Origin: Ensifer adhaerens
GTDB lineage: Bacteria > Pseudomonadota > Alphaproteobacteria > Rhizobiales > Rhizobiaceae
Length of the DNA: 64,000 nt
Reading direction: 5' to 3'
Assembly: GCF_000697965.2 (NCBI RefSeq)
Contig: NZ_CP015881.1
Coordinates: 1,475,501-1,539,500 of the forward strand
A model generated the notes under the pieces. The model saw nothing but the letters and a program-made list of their open reading frames with translations, had not been told where the DNA came from and searched no databases. Position numbers and translations under genes: made by a program. Below are positions 18,008 to 27,478 of the stretch, one piece after another. Numbering within the stretch: the stretch's first letter is position 1; every line of letters begins with the position of its first letter.

Positions 18008-18745
18008 ATGCGCATTCTGATCGTCAATCCCAACACCACCGCCTCGATGACCTCAAAGGCAGCGACTGCTGCGCGGGCGGTCGCCGAACCCCACACGGAA
18101 ATCCTCGCCCGCACATCGAAATCCGGTCCGGTCTCGATCGAAGGGCATTATGACGGTGCGATTGCGCTTCCGGGCCTGCTCGCGGAGATCCGTGACGGCG
18201 AAGCCGCGGGCGCGGACGCCGCCGTCATCGCCTGCTTCGACGATACGGGGCTTGAGGCGGCGCGCGCGCTAGCCCGCATGCCGGTGGTGGGCTTATGCGA
18301 ATCCGCTGTCGCAACCGCAGCCATGGTGGCGCAGCGCTTCACCGTCGTGACGACGCTGGAACGTTCGCGGGTGCTGATCGAAAACCTGACCCGGCACTAC
18401 GGCATGGCGGGCCGGGCGAAGGTGCGCGCCGCCGATATTCCCGTGCTTGAACTGGAGGACAAGTCCTCGAACGCCCTTGCCAAGCTGCGGAGCGAGATCG
18501 AACTGGCGCTTCATCAGGACGGCGCCGAGGCAATCGTGCTCGGTTGCGCCGGCATGGCGGATCTCGCCCGCATGCTCCAGGCCGACTACGGCGTGCCGGT
18601 CATCGACGGCGTGTCGGCCGCGGTCAAGCAGGCGGAAGCACTGGTGTCGCAGGGGCTTTCGACGAGCAAGCGCGGCTCCTACGCAGCCCCGCTCAGCAAA
18701 TCCTATTCCGGCTTGGTGAGCGCGCTTGCGCTGCCCCCTGGATGA
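18008..18745 (+). CDS. Hydantoin racemase / Asp-Glu racemase family protein
   Basis: This 245-residue protein has the family N-terminus ILIVNPNTT and both catalytic cysteines of cofactor-independent two-base racemases: Cys76 in ACFDDTG and Cys180 in LGCAGM. These exact contexts are typical of hydantoin (and allantoin) racemases. It lies 5 bases after the PotC-type permease, so the imported compound may be a chiral ureide or 5-substituted hydantoin. No hydantoinase or carbamoylase is encoded here, so downstream steps must be elsewhere. Its last 43 bases overlap the convergent LysR gene. Confidence 0.87.
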   Translation: MRILIVNPNTTASMTSKAATAARAVAEPHTEILARTSKSGPVSIEGHYDGAIALPGLLAEIRDGEAAGADAAVIACFDDTGLEAARALARMPVVGLCESAVATAAMVAQRFTVVTTLERSRVLIENLTRHYGMAGRAKVRAADIPVLELEDKSSNALAKLRSEIELALHQDGAEAIVLGCAGMADLARMLQADYGVPVIDGVSAAVKQAEALVSQGLSTSKRGSYAAPLSKSYSGLVSALALPPG

Positions 18746-19659
18746 AGCGACCTTGACACCTCCATCACGGTGGCAAGCATCGCATTCGACGCATCGGCTT
18801 CGGCAACGACCCAGTCGCGAAAAGCCTGGATCTTCTTCTGCCGCCTGGTGCTTTGCGGATAGACGAGCCAATAGGCGCGGCCGTCGCGCACCACGTGCTC
18901 GAACGGCCGGATGAGCCTGCCGCTCTTCAGTTCATCCATCAGGAAGGTTGAGACGGCAATCGCAATGCCGTGATCCGCCAGGATTGTGGCGACATCCATC
19001 GCCTGGACGTCGAAGATCAATTCGGTGCCGTTGCTTGCCGGCGGTTCGACGCCGGTTTCGATCATCCATCGCCGCCACCAGCTGGCGTTGCCGAAACGCC
19101 GGACCCTCAGAACGTCGGCGGGCTCCTTGAGCTGGTGCTTCTCCAGGAAGGAGGGCGTGCAGACAGGCACGTAATCGAGCGGAAACAAAGGAAAGACATC
19201 GTTGCCCGGCCAGTCGCCGGCGCCGCTGCGCACCGCGAGATCGACGGCGTCGCGCTTGAAGTCGACCAGCTCGGTCGACATGTGCACCCTGATGCTGATA
19301 TTGGGATGCGCGGTCTGAAACGAGGCGAGGCGCTGGCCGAGCCAGCTCGAAACGACGGTCGGGAGCACGGAGATGTGCAGGTGATGCTCGGTCTTGTCGG
19401 CGATCTCCGAGAAGGCTGCCCCTAAGAGATCGATCGCTTCGGTCACCTTCGGCGCCAACTGCCGCCCGGCGCCAGTCAATCGCATCTCGCGCGGAAGCCG
19501 GACGAACAGCGGCGCGCCGATGCGATCTTCCAACAGCCGGATCTGATAGCTGACGGCCGCCTGCGTCATGCTGAGCTCTTCGGCGGCGCGGGTGAAACTC
19601 AGGTGCCTGGCGGCGGCCTCAAAAGCGCGCACCGCACTCATGGGAGGAATCTTGCTCAT
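18703..19659 (-). CDS. LysR-family transcriptional regulator (GcvA-like)
   Basis: This 318-residue protein has the N-terminal HTH (AVRAFEAAARHLSFTRAAEE then LSMTQAAVSYQIRLLEDRIG) and GAPLFVR, typical of the GcvA/AmpR branch. An effector-binding domain follows. The 3' end overlaps the convergent racemase by 43 bases. It could regulate the transporter-racemase operon, but it is not divergent from that operon's promoter, so this is only a guess by proximity. Confidence 0.9.
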   Translation of the reverse strand: MSKIPPMSAVRAFEAAARHLSFTRAAEELSMTQAAVSYQIRLLEDRIGAPLFVRLPREMRLTGAGRQLAPKVTEAIDLLGAAFSEIADKTEHHLHISVLPTVVSSWLGQRLASFQTAHPNISIRVHMSTELVDFKRDAVDLAVRSGAGDWPGNDVFPLFPLDYVPVCTPSFLEKHQLKEPADVLRVRRFGNASWWRRWMIETGVEPPASNGTELIFDVQAMDVATILADHGIAIAVSTFLMDELKSGRLIRPFEHVVRDGRAYWLVYPQSTRRQKKIQAFRDWVVAEADASNAMLATVMEVSRSLHPGGSASALTKPE

Positions 19660-19773
19660 GGAACTGAGATAAGCATTCTTTATGCCAGCATGCGAGAAAT
19701 CGCTTTGCGCGAAACGGCAAAAACCCTCACTTTTTTCGCGAACACACGACCTTTTAGAGAAGTGAGGATAGCA

Positions 19774-20085
19774 ATGCTTAGCGCAATGCGATCAACGATT
19801 TACTATGTTCTGAACTGGGCCGATAAGACCCTCAGCCCCTCCGTTGCCATCGATACCTTCAACGAGTTCCAGCTCCGGGATATCGGCTTGACGCGGGACC
19901 AGGAGCACATTCGCCCGCGCATCGGCGATACAGCCGATCCGTGGCACTGGCCCAAGGAAGAGGCCTCATCCGTGCCGCAAACCTCGGCAGGCTGCAAGGG
20001 CGCGAGCAAGCCACGGGCCATGGCAGTCTCGCCGCGTGCGCAACCGGGCAAAAACAAGGACGTCAGCATCCTGCTCTGCGATTGA
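19774..20085 (+). CDS. DUF1127 (YjiS-like) small protein with extended C-terminus
   Basis: This 103-residue protein has a DUF1127 domain in residues 9-45 (WADKTLSPSV, then FNEFQLRDIGLTRDQ). The 58-residue tail is rich in Pro, Ser, Lys and Ala and has no recognisable fold. DUF1127 proteins are usually 45-75 residues, and several alphaproteobacterial ones bind RNA or affect phosphate and carbon metabolism. ATG 19774 is preceded by GTGAGGATAGC. Longer in-frame starts upstream lie in the LysR promoter region and lack a ribosome-binding site. Confidence 0.75.
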   Translation: MLSAMRSTIYYVLNWADKTLSPSVAIDTFNEFQLRDIGLTRDQEHIRPRIGDTADPWHWPKEEASSVPQTSAGCKGASKPRAMAVSPRAQPGKNKDVSILLCD

Positions 20086-20316
20086 GCGAGTGCCGAGACG
20101 CGACGGGCCTGGATCGCCTAGTGCAGCATCCGGCCCGCGTGATGGCTCCATCGAAATTTCTCCCCAAAACCCTGCGAGCGCTGCGGCGCTTGTTGCCGTT
20201 TCGGCGGCGAGACGAAGCCCCCGACGGAGAGCCGGTTCAAAGCGCCGTTTACTCTCCGTTATCCACACTGCAAAAGAAAAGACCCTCCGCACGGGCCGTC
20301 CGGCACCTCACACCTA

Positions 20317-20353
20317 TTGACGTAGATTTGCGATGAACTACTATATCTAGTGT
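20317..20353 (+). promoter_or_regulatory. nrdHIEF promoter with overlapping NrdR-like box
   Basis: TTGACG (20317-20322) and TACTAT (20339-20344) form a -35/-10 pair with 16-base spacing. CTACTATATCTAGTGT (20338-20353) matches the NrdR consensus acaCwATATATwGtgt at about 13 of 16 positions and covers the -10. NrdR represses ribonucleotide reductase genes when dATP is high. NrdR sites usually come in pairs about 31 bases apart, but I see only one good copy. Confidence 0.6.
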
Positions 20354-20556
20354 TCGAGGTTCTTCCGATTCGCAAGGATTGGGAGCTAAGACGGGAATAC
20401 GGTGCGCCGGCGGGTTTCCGCTGAGGCTATGCCGTAGCTGCCCCCGCAACTGTAGACGGCGAGCGACTGTCCGGATTTGGACCACTGAGGCATGAGGCCT
20501 CGGGAAGGTCGGGATGGAAGCTTTGACCCGTAAGCCAGGAGACCTGCCTCGATCAC
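20352..20556 (+). promoter_or_regulatory. Cobalamin (B12) riboswitch
   Basis: The core elements occur in order: TCGAGG (P1 5' strand, 20354-20359), GGGAATACGGTGCG, GCTGCCCCCGCAACTGTA, GGAAGGTCGGGATGG, and the B12 box GCCAGGAGACCTGCC (20534-20548), with CCTCGA (20547-20552) closing P1. This is a full cobalamin riboswitch on the nrdHIEF sense strand. It should switch expression off when adenosylcobalamin is plentiful, which fits a B12-independent reductase that replaces a B12-dependent enzyme (NrdJ) during cobalamin shortage. Confidence 0.95.
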
Positions 20557-20889
20557 CAAACGTCCACGGGCGGGGTGTCCGGAGGGGTTGAGTGCGTGGC
20601 AGGATGAGCCTGCCCGATCGTCTCGACGTCTCCCCGGCAGCCCGTCGAAATCTTCGGGGTGAAGTCATGCCAGTTTCTTCCAGTTCAGATCCACCTTCTG
20701 CGGACGGGTGCGCGTTGTTGCGCGCCTGATTGAAAGGCCGCGCCTTGAAAACCCGCATCCGCGGAATTCCTGAGCGCCCCACCAAAACGAGCCGGCCCGG
20801 TTGCGTAACCGACCTTGGGCCAGCTTGACGACGTCAACTCCGGTCGAGTCGACCGGGGAGCGATGTTTCGTGTCCAATCGCCAACACCA
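20557..20889 (+). other. Long structured leader between riboswitch and terminator-like hairpin
   Basis: There is no credible protein gene. It contains several short perfect inverted repeats: GGCAGG-ATGAG-CCTGCC (20598-20614), a GC-rich hairpin near 20707-20729, and CCGGTCGA-G-TCGACCGG (about 20841-20857). A 20-codon ORF (20667-20729, weak GGGGTG ribosome-binding site) could be a leader peptide but has no support beyond being open. Confidence 0.4.
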
Positions 20890-20921
20890 CGGTTCGCGTT
20901 CGCGCGATCCGACGACTTTTT
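20890..20921 (+). terminator. Terminator-like hairpin before nrdH (candidate riboswitch expression platform)
   Basis: CGGTTCGCG (20890-20898) and CGCGATCCG (20903-20911) pair with one mismatch around a TTCG tetraloop. ACGAC and then TTTTT (20917-20921) follow. It lies 31 bases before the nrdH ATG. The 5-base gap before the T-run is longer than ideal, so termination efficiency is uncertain. Confidence 0.5.
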
Positions 20922-20952
20922 GCGCCCATTTGCCAGACCCTACGAGGAACCC

Positions 20953-21174
20953 ATGTCGATCACCGTCTACAGCAAACCAGCCTGCGTCCAATGCACCGCC
21001 ACAACCCGTGCGCTCGACCGCCAAGGCATCGATTATCGCATCGTCGATATCTCCGAGGATTCCGATGCATTCGCGCTGGTGCAGGGTCTTGGCTATCGGC
21101 AGGTCCCGGTCGTCGTCGCCGGCGAGCGGCATTGGGCGGGTTTCCGCCCGGACATGATCAGCGCGCTTTCCTGA
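20953..21174 (+). CDS. nrdH: Glutaredoxin-like NrdH, class Ib ribonucleotide reductase electron donor
   Basis: This 73-residue protein has the NrdH redox motif CVQC at residues 11-14 and the conserved TTRALDRQGIDYRIVDIS. The C-terminal GFRPDMISAL is the usual NrdH ending. It reduces NrdE using thioredoxin reductase. ATG 20953 has GAGGAA at a good distance. An in-frame start further upstream (20815) would run through the terminator-like hairpin and lacks similarity. Confidence 0.96.
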   Translation: MSITVYSKPACVQCTATTRALDRQGIDYRIVDISEDSDAFALVQGLGYRQVPVVVAGERHWAGFRPDMISALS

Positions 21175-21186
21175 AGGACGCGGGCG

Positions 21187-21603
21187 ATGGGCCTGATCGT
21201 CTATTTTTCCAGTCGCTCGGAAAACACCCATCGCTTCGTCGAAAAGCTCGGCCATCGCGCCGCACGCATACCGCTCAGGGAAGGTAAAGACACACTTACG
21301 GTCGCAGAGCCCTATGTGCTGATCGTGCCGACCTATTGCGGCGACGATGGCCGCGGGGCGGTGCCGAAGCAGGTCATCCACTTCTTGAACGACGCGGGCA
21401 ACCGCTCTCACATCCGCGGCGTGATCGCAGCGGGCAACAGCAATTTCGGCGCGACCTACGGGATCGCCGGCGACGTGATTTCGGCCAAGTGCCGGGTACC
21501 CTATCTCTACCGGTTCGAGCTGCTCGGGACCGACGAGGACGTCGCCAATGTCAAAAACGGGATGGAACGATTTTGGACGTCACGACACTCGAACGCCCCT
21601 TGA
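21187..21603 (+). CDS. nrdI: NrdI flavodoxin-like protein
   Basis: This 138-residue protein has the NrdI N-terminus [20 protein letters not shown] (FMN phosphate-binding loop), [11 protein letters not shown] and [17 protein letters not shown]. NrdI supplies the oxidant that builds the dimanganese-tyrosyl radical in NrdF. It starts 12 bases after nrdH and its 3' end overlaps the proposed nrdE start by about 30 bases. Confidence 0.95.
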   Translation: MGLIVYFSSRSENTHRFVEKLGHRAARIPLREGKDTLTVAEPYVLIVPTYCGDDGRGAVPKQVIHFLNDAGNRSHIRGVIAAGNSNFGATYGIAGDVISAKCRVPYLYRFELLGTDEDVANVKNGMERFWTSRHSNAP

Positions 21604-23726
21604 AGGCGACGGAAGCAGCGCTCGACTATCATGCGCTGAACGCAATGCTGAACCTCTATGACGAAGAGGGACGGATCCAGCTCGACAAGGATCGGCAGGC
21701 GGCGAAACAGTACTTCCTCCAGCACGTCAACCAGAACACGGTGTTCTTCCATAACCTCCGGGAAAAACTCGATTATCTGGTGACCGAGGGCTATTACGAG
21801 CAGGAAGTGCTGGACCAGTATTCCTTCAACTTCGTGCGCGATCTCTACGATCATGCCTATTCAAAGAAGTTCCGCTTTCCGACCTTCCTCGGGGCGTTCA
21901 AATACTACACGTCCTATACGCTGAAGACCTTCGACGGAAAGCGCTACCTGGAGCGCTACGAAGACCGTGTCTGCATGGTGGCGATGGCCTTGGCGCGCGG
22001 CAACGAAGGGCTTGCCCGCGATCTCGTCGACGAGATCATCTCCGGCCGCTTCCAGCCGGCAACGCCGACTTTCCTCAACGCCGGCAAGAAGAGCCGCGGC
22101 GAGCTCGTCTCCTGCTTTTTGCTCCGGATCGAGGACAACATGGAGAGTATCGGCCGCGCCATCAATTCGGCGCTGCAGCTTTCCAAGCGCGGTGGCGGCG
22201 TGGCGCTGTCGCTCACCAACATCCGCGAGATGGGCGCGCCGATCAAGCAGATCGAGAACCAGTCATCCGGCGTCATCCCGGTCATGAAGCTGCTCGAAGA
22301 CAGTTTCTCTTACGCCAACCAACTGGGCGCGCGCCAGGGAGCCGGTGCTGTCTACCTGCACGCCCACCACCCCGACATCATGCGCTTCCTCGATACCAAG
22401 CGCGAAAACGCCGACGAGAAGATCCGCATCAAGACGCTGTCGCTCGGCGTCGTCATCCCCGACATCACCTTCGAGCTCGCCCGCAACAACGAGGACATGT
22501 ATCTGTTCTCACCCTATGACGTGGAGCAGGTCTATGGCGTGCCCCTCACCGAGATTTCGGTGACCGAGAAGTACCGCGAGATGGTCGAGGATGCCCGCAT
22601 CCGCAAGCGCAAGATCAAGGCGCGCGACTTCTTCCAGATCATCGCCGAGATCCAGTTCGAGAGCGGTTATCCCTACATCATGTTCGAGGACACGGTGAAC
22701 CGGGCAAACCCGATCGCCGGGCGCATCACCATGAGCAATCTCTGCTCGGAAATCCTGCAGGTGAGCGAAGCGAGCGAGTTCAACGACGACCTCTCCTACA
22801 AGCACATGGGCAAGGACATCTCCTGCAATCTCGGTTCGCTGAACATTGCCGCTGCCATGGACAGCCCGGATTTTGGCCAGACGATCGAAACCTCGATCCG
22901 CGCCCTCACCGCCGTCTCCGAAATGAGCCACATCTCGTCCGTGCCCTCGATCGAAAAGGGCAACGACGACAGCCACGCGATCGGCCTCGGGCAGATGAAC
23001 CTGCACGGCTATCTCGCCCGCGAGCGCATTTATTATGGCTCCGAGGAAGGCATCGATTTCACCAACATCTATTTCTACACGGTGACCTATCACGCCATCC
23101 GCGCGTCGAACCGGCTGGCGGTCGAGAAGGGCAAGAGCTTCGCCGGCTTCGAAAACTCGAAATACGCGTCGGGTGACTATTTCGACAAATACACCGAGAC
23201 CGAATGGCTGCCGGCGACCGAAAAGGTGAAGGGCCTGTTCGAGGAAGCCGGCATCTCCATCCCGACGCAGGAAGACTGGCTGGAGTTGAAACGGGCGGTG
23301 ATAGCTGGCGGCCTCTACAACCAGAACCTCCAGGCCGTGCCGCCGACGGGCTCGATCTCCTACATCAACCACTCCACTTCCTCGATCCACCCGATCGTCT
23401 CGAAGATCGAGATCCGCAAGGAAGGCAAGATCGGCCGCGTCTACTATCCGGCCGCCTTCATGACCAACGACAATCTCGAATATTACCAGGACGCCTACGA
23501 GATCGGGCCGGAGAAGATCATCGACACCTATGCGGCCGCCACCCAGCACGTCGACCAGGGCCTGTCGCTGACCCTGTTCTTCCGCGACACGGCAACGACC
23601 CGCGACATCAACCGTGCTCAGATCCATGCCTGGAAGAAGGGCATCAAGACCATCTACTACATCCGCCTTCGGCAGATGGCGCTCGAGGGTACGCAGGTCC
23701 AGGGCTGCGTTTCCTGCGCGCTGTAA
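21573..23726 (+). CDS. nrdE: Class Ib ribonucleoside-diphosphate reductase, alpha subunit
   Basis: This protein of about 717 residues converts NDPs to dNDPs. [15 protein letters not shown] and NLCSEIL contain the active-site cysteine pair region, [10 protein letters not shown] is conserved, and the C-terminal GCVSCAL holds the redox shuttle cysteines. The conserved N-terminus [20 protein letters not shown] has no ATG before it. TTG at 21573 (or ATT just before) is therefore the likely start, overlapping nrdI. The open frame up to 21336 is in the nrdI coding region and is not reductase-like. The enzyme lacks the N-terminal ATP-cone, as usual for NrdE. Confidence 0.95.
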   Translation: MDVTTLERPLKATEAALDYHALNAMLNLYDEEGRIQLDKDRQAAKQYFLQHVNQNTVFFHNLREKLDYLVTEGYYEQEVLDQYSFNFVRDLYDHAYSKKFRFPTFLGAFKYYTSYTLKTFDGKRYLERYEDRVCMVAMALARGNEGLARDLVDEIISGRFQPATPTFLNAGKKSRGELVSCFLLRIEDNMESIGRAINSALQLSKRGGGVALSLTNIREMGAPIKQIENQSSGVIPVMKLLEDSFSYANQLGARQGAGAVYLHAHHPDIMRFLDTKRENADEKIRIKTLSLGVVIPDITFELARNNEDMYLFSPYDVEQVYGVPLTEISVTEKYREMVEDARIRKRKIKARDFFQIIAEIQFESGYPYIMFEDTVNRANPIAGRITMSNLCSEILQVSEASEFNDDLSYKHMGKDISCNLGSLNIAAAMDSPDFGQTIETSIRALTAVSEMSHISSVPSIEKGNDDSHAIGLGQMNLHGYLARERIYYGSEEGIDFTNIYFYTVTYHAIRASNRLAVEKGKSFAGFENSKYASGDYFDKYTETEWLPATEKVKGLFEEAGISIPTQEDWLELKRAVIAGGLYNQNLQAVPPTGSISYINHSTSSIHPIVSKIEIRKEGKIGRVYYPAAFMTNDNLEYYQDAYEIGPEKIIDTYAAATQHVDQGLSLTLFFRDTATTRDINRAQIHAWKKGIKTIYYIRLRQMALEGTQVQGCVSCAL

Positions 23727-24767
<1,041 letters not shown>

Positions 24768-24796
24768 GGACGGTCCATTCGGTCATACCTGACAAC

Positions 24797-24832
24797 AAAA
24801 GGCCGGCGAGGACATCCTCGCCGGCCTTTTGG
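24797..24832. terminator. Intrinsic terminator after nrdF
   Basis: AAAAGGCCGGCGAGGA and TCCTCGCCGGCCTTTT form a perfect 16-base stem with a 2-base centre. The T-run follows on the plus strand and, by symmetry, one also follows on the minus strand. It can therefore serve both nrdF and the convergent MFS gene. Confidence 0.9.
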
Positions 24833-24849
24833 TTCAGCAATAGCAGCGC

Positions 24850-26046
24850 CTACTCTGCCGCGACCACCCGGCTGCGGCCGATCGTTGCTTGCGTCAGCAG
24901 GAAGGCGGCAAGGGCGCAAGCGGCGATCGCGCCGGCCATCGGCAGGGCCGTTCCGTCGAAGAAGATAGTCGCAACCACCATGGCGACGGCGGCGGTGACG
25001 AAGTGCAGCGTACCCATCAGTGCCGAGGCCGTGCCGGCGATCTCGCCGTGGTCTTCAAGCGCCAGCACCGCCGAGGTCGGGATAACCAGGCCGAGCACGC
25101 CATAGCCGACGAAGAGGAACGCGGCCATGACAGGCAACTGGTTGAAACCGAGGCTCATGACGATGAACATCGTGACCGTGGTCAGCGCGAACGCGCCGAC
25201 GGCAAGATGCATGACCCGCACCAGACCGAAGCGCTCGCCGAGCCAGCCGGTCGCCTGCGACACAGCGAAGAACGACACGGCATTGATCGAAAAGGCGATG
25301 CTGTACTCAGTCGGCGTCAGCCCATAATGGTCGATCAGCACGAAGGGCGAATTGGCGAGATAGACCAGGAACCCGGAAATGCCGAGGCCGCCGATGAAGG
25401 TGAGCGTCAGGAAATTGCGGTCGGAGAGAAGCAGGCGATAGGCGGCAAGCGCACTTGCGATACTGCTGTCGGCACGATCCTTCTTCGGCCGGGTTTCCTG
25501 CAATTGCGTCGAGAGCAGGATCAGGCCGATGAAGGCGGCGATGGTCACCGCATAGAACACGCCGCGCCAACCGTAGAAGCCGATGACGGCGCTGCCGGCA
25601 AGCGGCGCCAGGATCGGCGAAACGCTGAAGACCAGCATCAGCATCGACATCAGCCGCGCGGCCTGGACGCCCGTGTGCATGTCGCGCACCACGGCGCGCG
25701 GAATGACCATGCCGGCGGCACCGCCGATCCCTTGCAGGAAGCGGAAAGCGATCAGGGTTTCGATGTCGGTCGAAAGCGCGCAGCCGATGCTGGCGACGGT
25801 GAAGAGGCCGATGCCGAGATAGAGCGGCGCCTTGCGGCCCCAGATATCGGAGAGGGGCCCATAGACAAGCTGCGAGATGGCAAAGGAGATGAAGAACGCC
25901 AGCAGGCTGAACTGCACCACGCCGTTTTCGGCCGTCAGGTCCTTGCCGATTGACGGCAAGGCCGGCAGGTACATGTCGATTGCAAAGGGGCCGATCGCCG
26001 AGATCAGGCCGAGCACGATCGCCGTGCGGAGGAAGGACGTTGTCAT
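24850..26046 (-). CDS. MFS multidrug efflux transporter, Bcr/CflA family
   Basis: This 398-residue protein has 12 hydrophobic segments. The DHA1 motifs are visible: DMYLPALPSI in the first segment (typical Bcr/CflA), LVYGPLSDIWGRKAPLY in the first cytoplasmic loop, and a motif-C-like SVSPILAPLAGSAV. It exports drugs or metabolites by proton antiport. The divergent TetR gene and the palindrome at 26191-26208 suggest it is the repressor's target. Confidence 0.92.
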   Translation of the reverse strand: MTTSFLRTAIVLGLISAIGPFAIDMYLPALPSIGKDLTAENGVVQFSLLAFFISFAISQLVYGPLSDIWGRKAPLYLGIGLFTVASIGCALSTDIETLIAFRFLQGIGGAAGMVIPRAVVRDMHTGVQAARLMSMLMLVFSVSPILAPLAGSAVIGFYGWRGVFYAVTIAAFIGLILLSTQLQETRPKKDRADSSIASALAAYRLLLSDRNFLTLTFIGGLGISGFLVYLANSPFVLIDHYGLTPTEYSIAFSINAVSFFAVSQATGWLGERFGLVRVMHLAVGAFALTTVTMFIVMSLGFNQLPVMAAFLFVGYGVLGLVIPTSAVLALEDHGEIAGTASALMGTLHFVTAAVAMVVATIFFDGTALPMAGAIAACALAAFLLTQATIGRSRVVAAE

Positions 26047-26162
26047 GGCAATGAACTTTCAGAAATCGCGGCGCCGAAATCGCTGCCGCCCGGATTGAAA
26101 CTCAAAGACATCGTCGTGCCAGGATCGAACGTTGGGGATACGCATCCTGCGCTGACTATTCC

Positions 26163-26178
26163 GTCCATTAATTTGGAC
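26163..26178. promoter_or_regulatory. Second imperfect palindrome in the MFS/TetR intergenic region
   Basis: GTCCATTAATTTGGAC has 5-base arms (GTCCA/TGGAC) around six AT bases. It lies 28 bases from the main TetR palindrome and may be a second binding site or chance. Confidence 0.3.
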
Positions 26179-26190
26179 ATACGTGTAAAA

Positions 26191-26208
26191 TTAGACAGCA
26201 TTGTCTAA
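26191..26208. promoter_or_regulatory. TetR operator between MFS exporter and its repressor
   Basis: TTAGACAGCATTGTCTAA is a perfect inverted repeat (7-base arms, 4-base centre). It lies 28 bases before the TetR ATG and 145 bases before the MFS ATG. Size and symmetry fit a TetR dimer site, so autorepression and control of the exporter are likely. Confidence 0.75.
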
Positions 26209-26235
26209 ATCGTCAATGGCGCCTATCTTCGGTCC

Positions 26236-26904
26236 ATGAAGAAATTTGATTTGGCCTCGGCTGACGCTCGCCCCCAGAAAGGGCAATTCGCGAAACGCCT
26301 TTCGATCCTGGAGGCCGCGGCCGATGTTTTCTGTCGGGAAGGCTTTTCCGGCGCCAGCATCGACGAGATCGCCGTCGCGGCGGGTGTCTCGCGTCAGACC
26401 ATCTACAATCACTACCGCGAGAAAGAGACGCTATTCATGGCGGTGATCCAGGACATCATGGATCGCGTGAACGGCGTGCTTTTCTCCATCCTCGCGACCT
26501 TTCCCGAAAACGCCGACAACCTCGAGGAAGACCTGGCCGAATTTGCCGTGCGCCTCAACAAGAACTGCAATTGCAACCAGGACGCCAAGTTCATCCAGAA
26601 GCTGATCTCGACCGAGGGCAACCGCTATCCGCATCTCTTCCAGTTCTGGCGGGAGCAAGGACCCGGCAAGACCGATCGGGCGCTGGCGGCGCTGTTTGCG
26701 CGCCTTGCCCACATCGCACCGCTCGACATCGACGATTTCGACCTCGCGGCGCGCCAGTTCATCGCACTGATCAAGGCCGACCTGCAGATGGGTGGGCTGT
26801 TCGGTGAAACGCCGAGCGAAGCAGAGCTGGAGATCAGCGCCCGCAGGGCGGTGAAGACGTTCCTGCGCGCCTATGGCCGGCCGTCAACGGTTTCGGCAGC
26901 CTAA
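26236..26904 (+). CDS. TetR/AcrR-family transcriptional regulator
   Basis: This 222-residue protein has the N-terminal TetR HTH (ILEAAADVFCREGFSGASID then EIAVAAGVSRQTIYNHYREKE, residues about 20-60). The ligand-binding part contains a Cys/Asn-rich loop NKNCNCNQDAKF and the AefR-like ending TDRALAALFARLA. It is divergent from the Bcr/CflA exporter. Confidence 0.92.
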   Translation: MKKFDLASADARPQKGQFAKRLSILEAAADVFCREGFSGASIDEIAVAAGVSRQTIYNHYREKETLFMAVIQDIMDRVNGVLFSILATFPENADNLEEDLAEFAVRLNKNCNCNQDAKFIQKLISTEGNRYPHLFQFWREQGPGKTDRALAALFARLAHIAPLDIDDFDLAARQFIALIKADLQMGGLFGETPSEAELEISARRAVKTFLRAYGRPSTVSAA

Positions 26905-26934
26905 CGCCAACCGGCGCTAAAAACCAATCCCGGC

Positions 26935-27219
26935 CTATTTGGTGATGCGAAAGTCACCGACGTGCTCAGGCGGCTCGACAAATTCGGCAACCACCTTTGA
27001 AACCCATGCCGCCGGCGGCCCGTCATGCAGGCGCTCGAGCATGAGGGTGACCGCGTCCTCCGGGCCGCTGATCAAGGCGGCTACCGACCCGTCCGCCTCG
27101 TTTCGAACCCATCCCACCAGACCGAGCTTGCGCGCCTCGTCACGCGTCCAGACCCTGAAGCTGACGCCTTGCACCCGCCCAAGAATGCGGACCAACGCCG
27201 TCTTGCCGGTCTCAGCCAT
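26935..27219 (-). CDS. acyP: Acylphosphatase
   Basis: This 94-residue protein hydrolyses carboxyl-phosphate bonds such as acetyl phosphate. The signature GRVQGVSFR contains the phosphate-binding loop and catalytic Arg22, and GWVRNEADGSV contains catalytic Asn40. Length is normal for the family. ATG 27219 with GGAGA upstream is chosen; the frame extends to 27327 without a plausible start. It converges on the TetR gene and is probably monocistronic. Confidence 0.95.
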   Translation of the reverse strand: MAETGKTALVRILGRVQGVSFRVWTRDEARKLGLVGWVRNEADGSVAALISGPEDAVTLMLERLHDGPPAAWVSKVVAEFVEPPEHVGDFRITK

Positions 27220-27478
27220 GGCTCGTCTCCTTTGCCGTTTGTCATGAAATCTGGCGCAAGGCTGCGGAAAGACAAGCCACCCGCAAAAGGACTGAAAGGA
27301 CGACCGCTGCAACCTAAAAATTTCCACACTGCGCTCCCAATATTTTGTTCGTGTATTTTTAAAAGTTGACGCGCGAAAAGTTTTATGATTTTTACGGCCT
27401 CACCAAGACGGCGGTGGGAGGGCCTCGCCAGCTTGGCTGAGACACAAGAAGGCCCGCGCCGTTTCCAGGGAGGAAACC
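27220..27478. other. Intergenic region upstream of acyP and the second sugar ABC operon
   Basis: No gene is visible. An AT-rich stretch at about 27335-27395 is the likely promoter region of the plus-strand sugar operon. It contains TTGACG at 27364-27369 but no well-spaced -10. GGGAGGAAACC before ATG 27479 is a strong ribosome-binding site. No clear LacI-type palindrome was found. Confidence 0.35.

Noticed and set aside
20304..20322. Second NrdR box 31-32 bases upstream of the first
   Set aside because: The sequence CACACCTATTGACG matches the consensus poorly at the core positions.
20667..20729. Leader peptide gene in the nrd leader
   Set aside because: It is open for 20 codons with a weak ribosome-binding site but has no sequence feature tying it to regulation. 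Kept only as a possibility within the leader entry.
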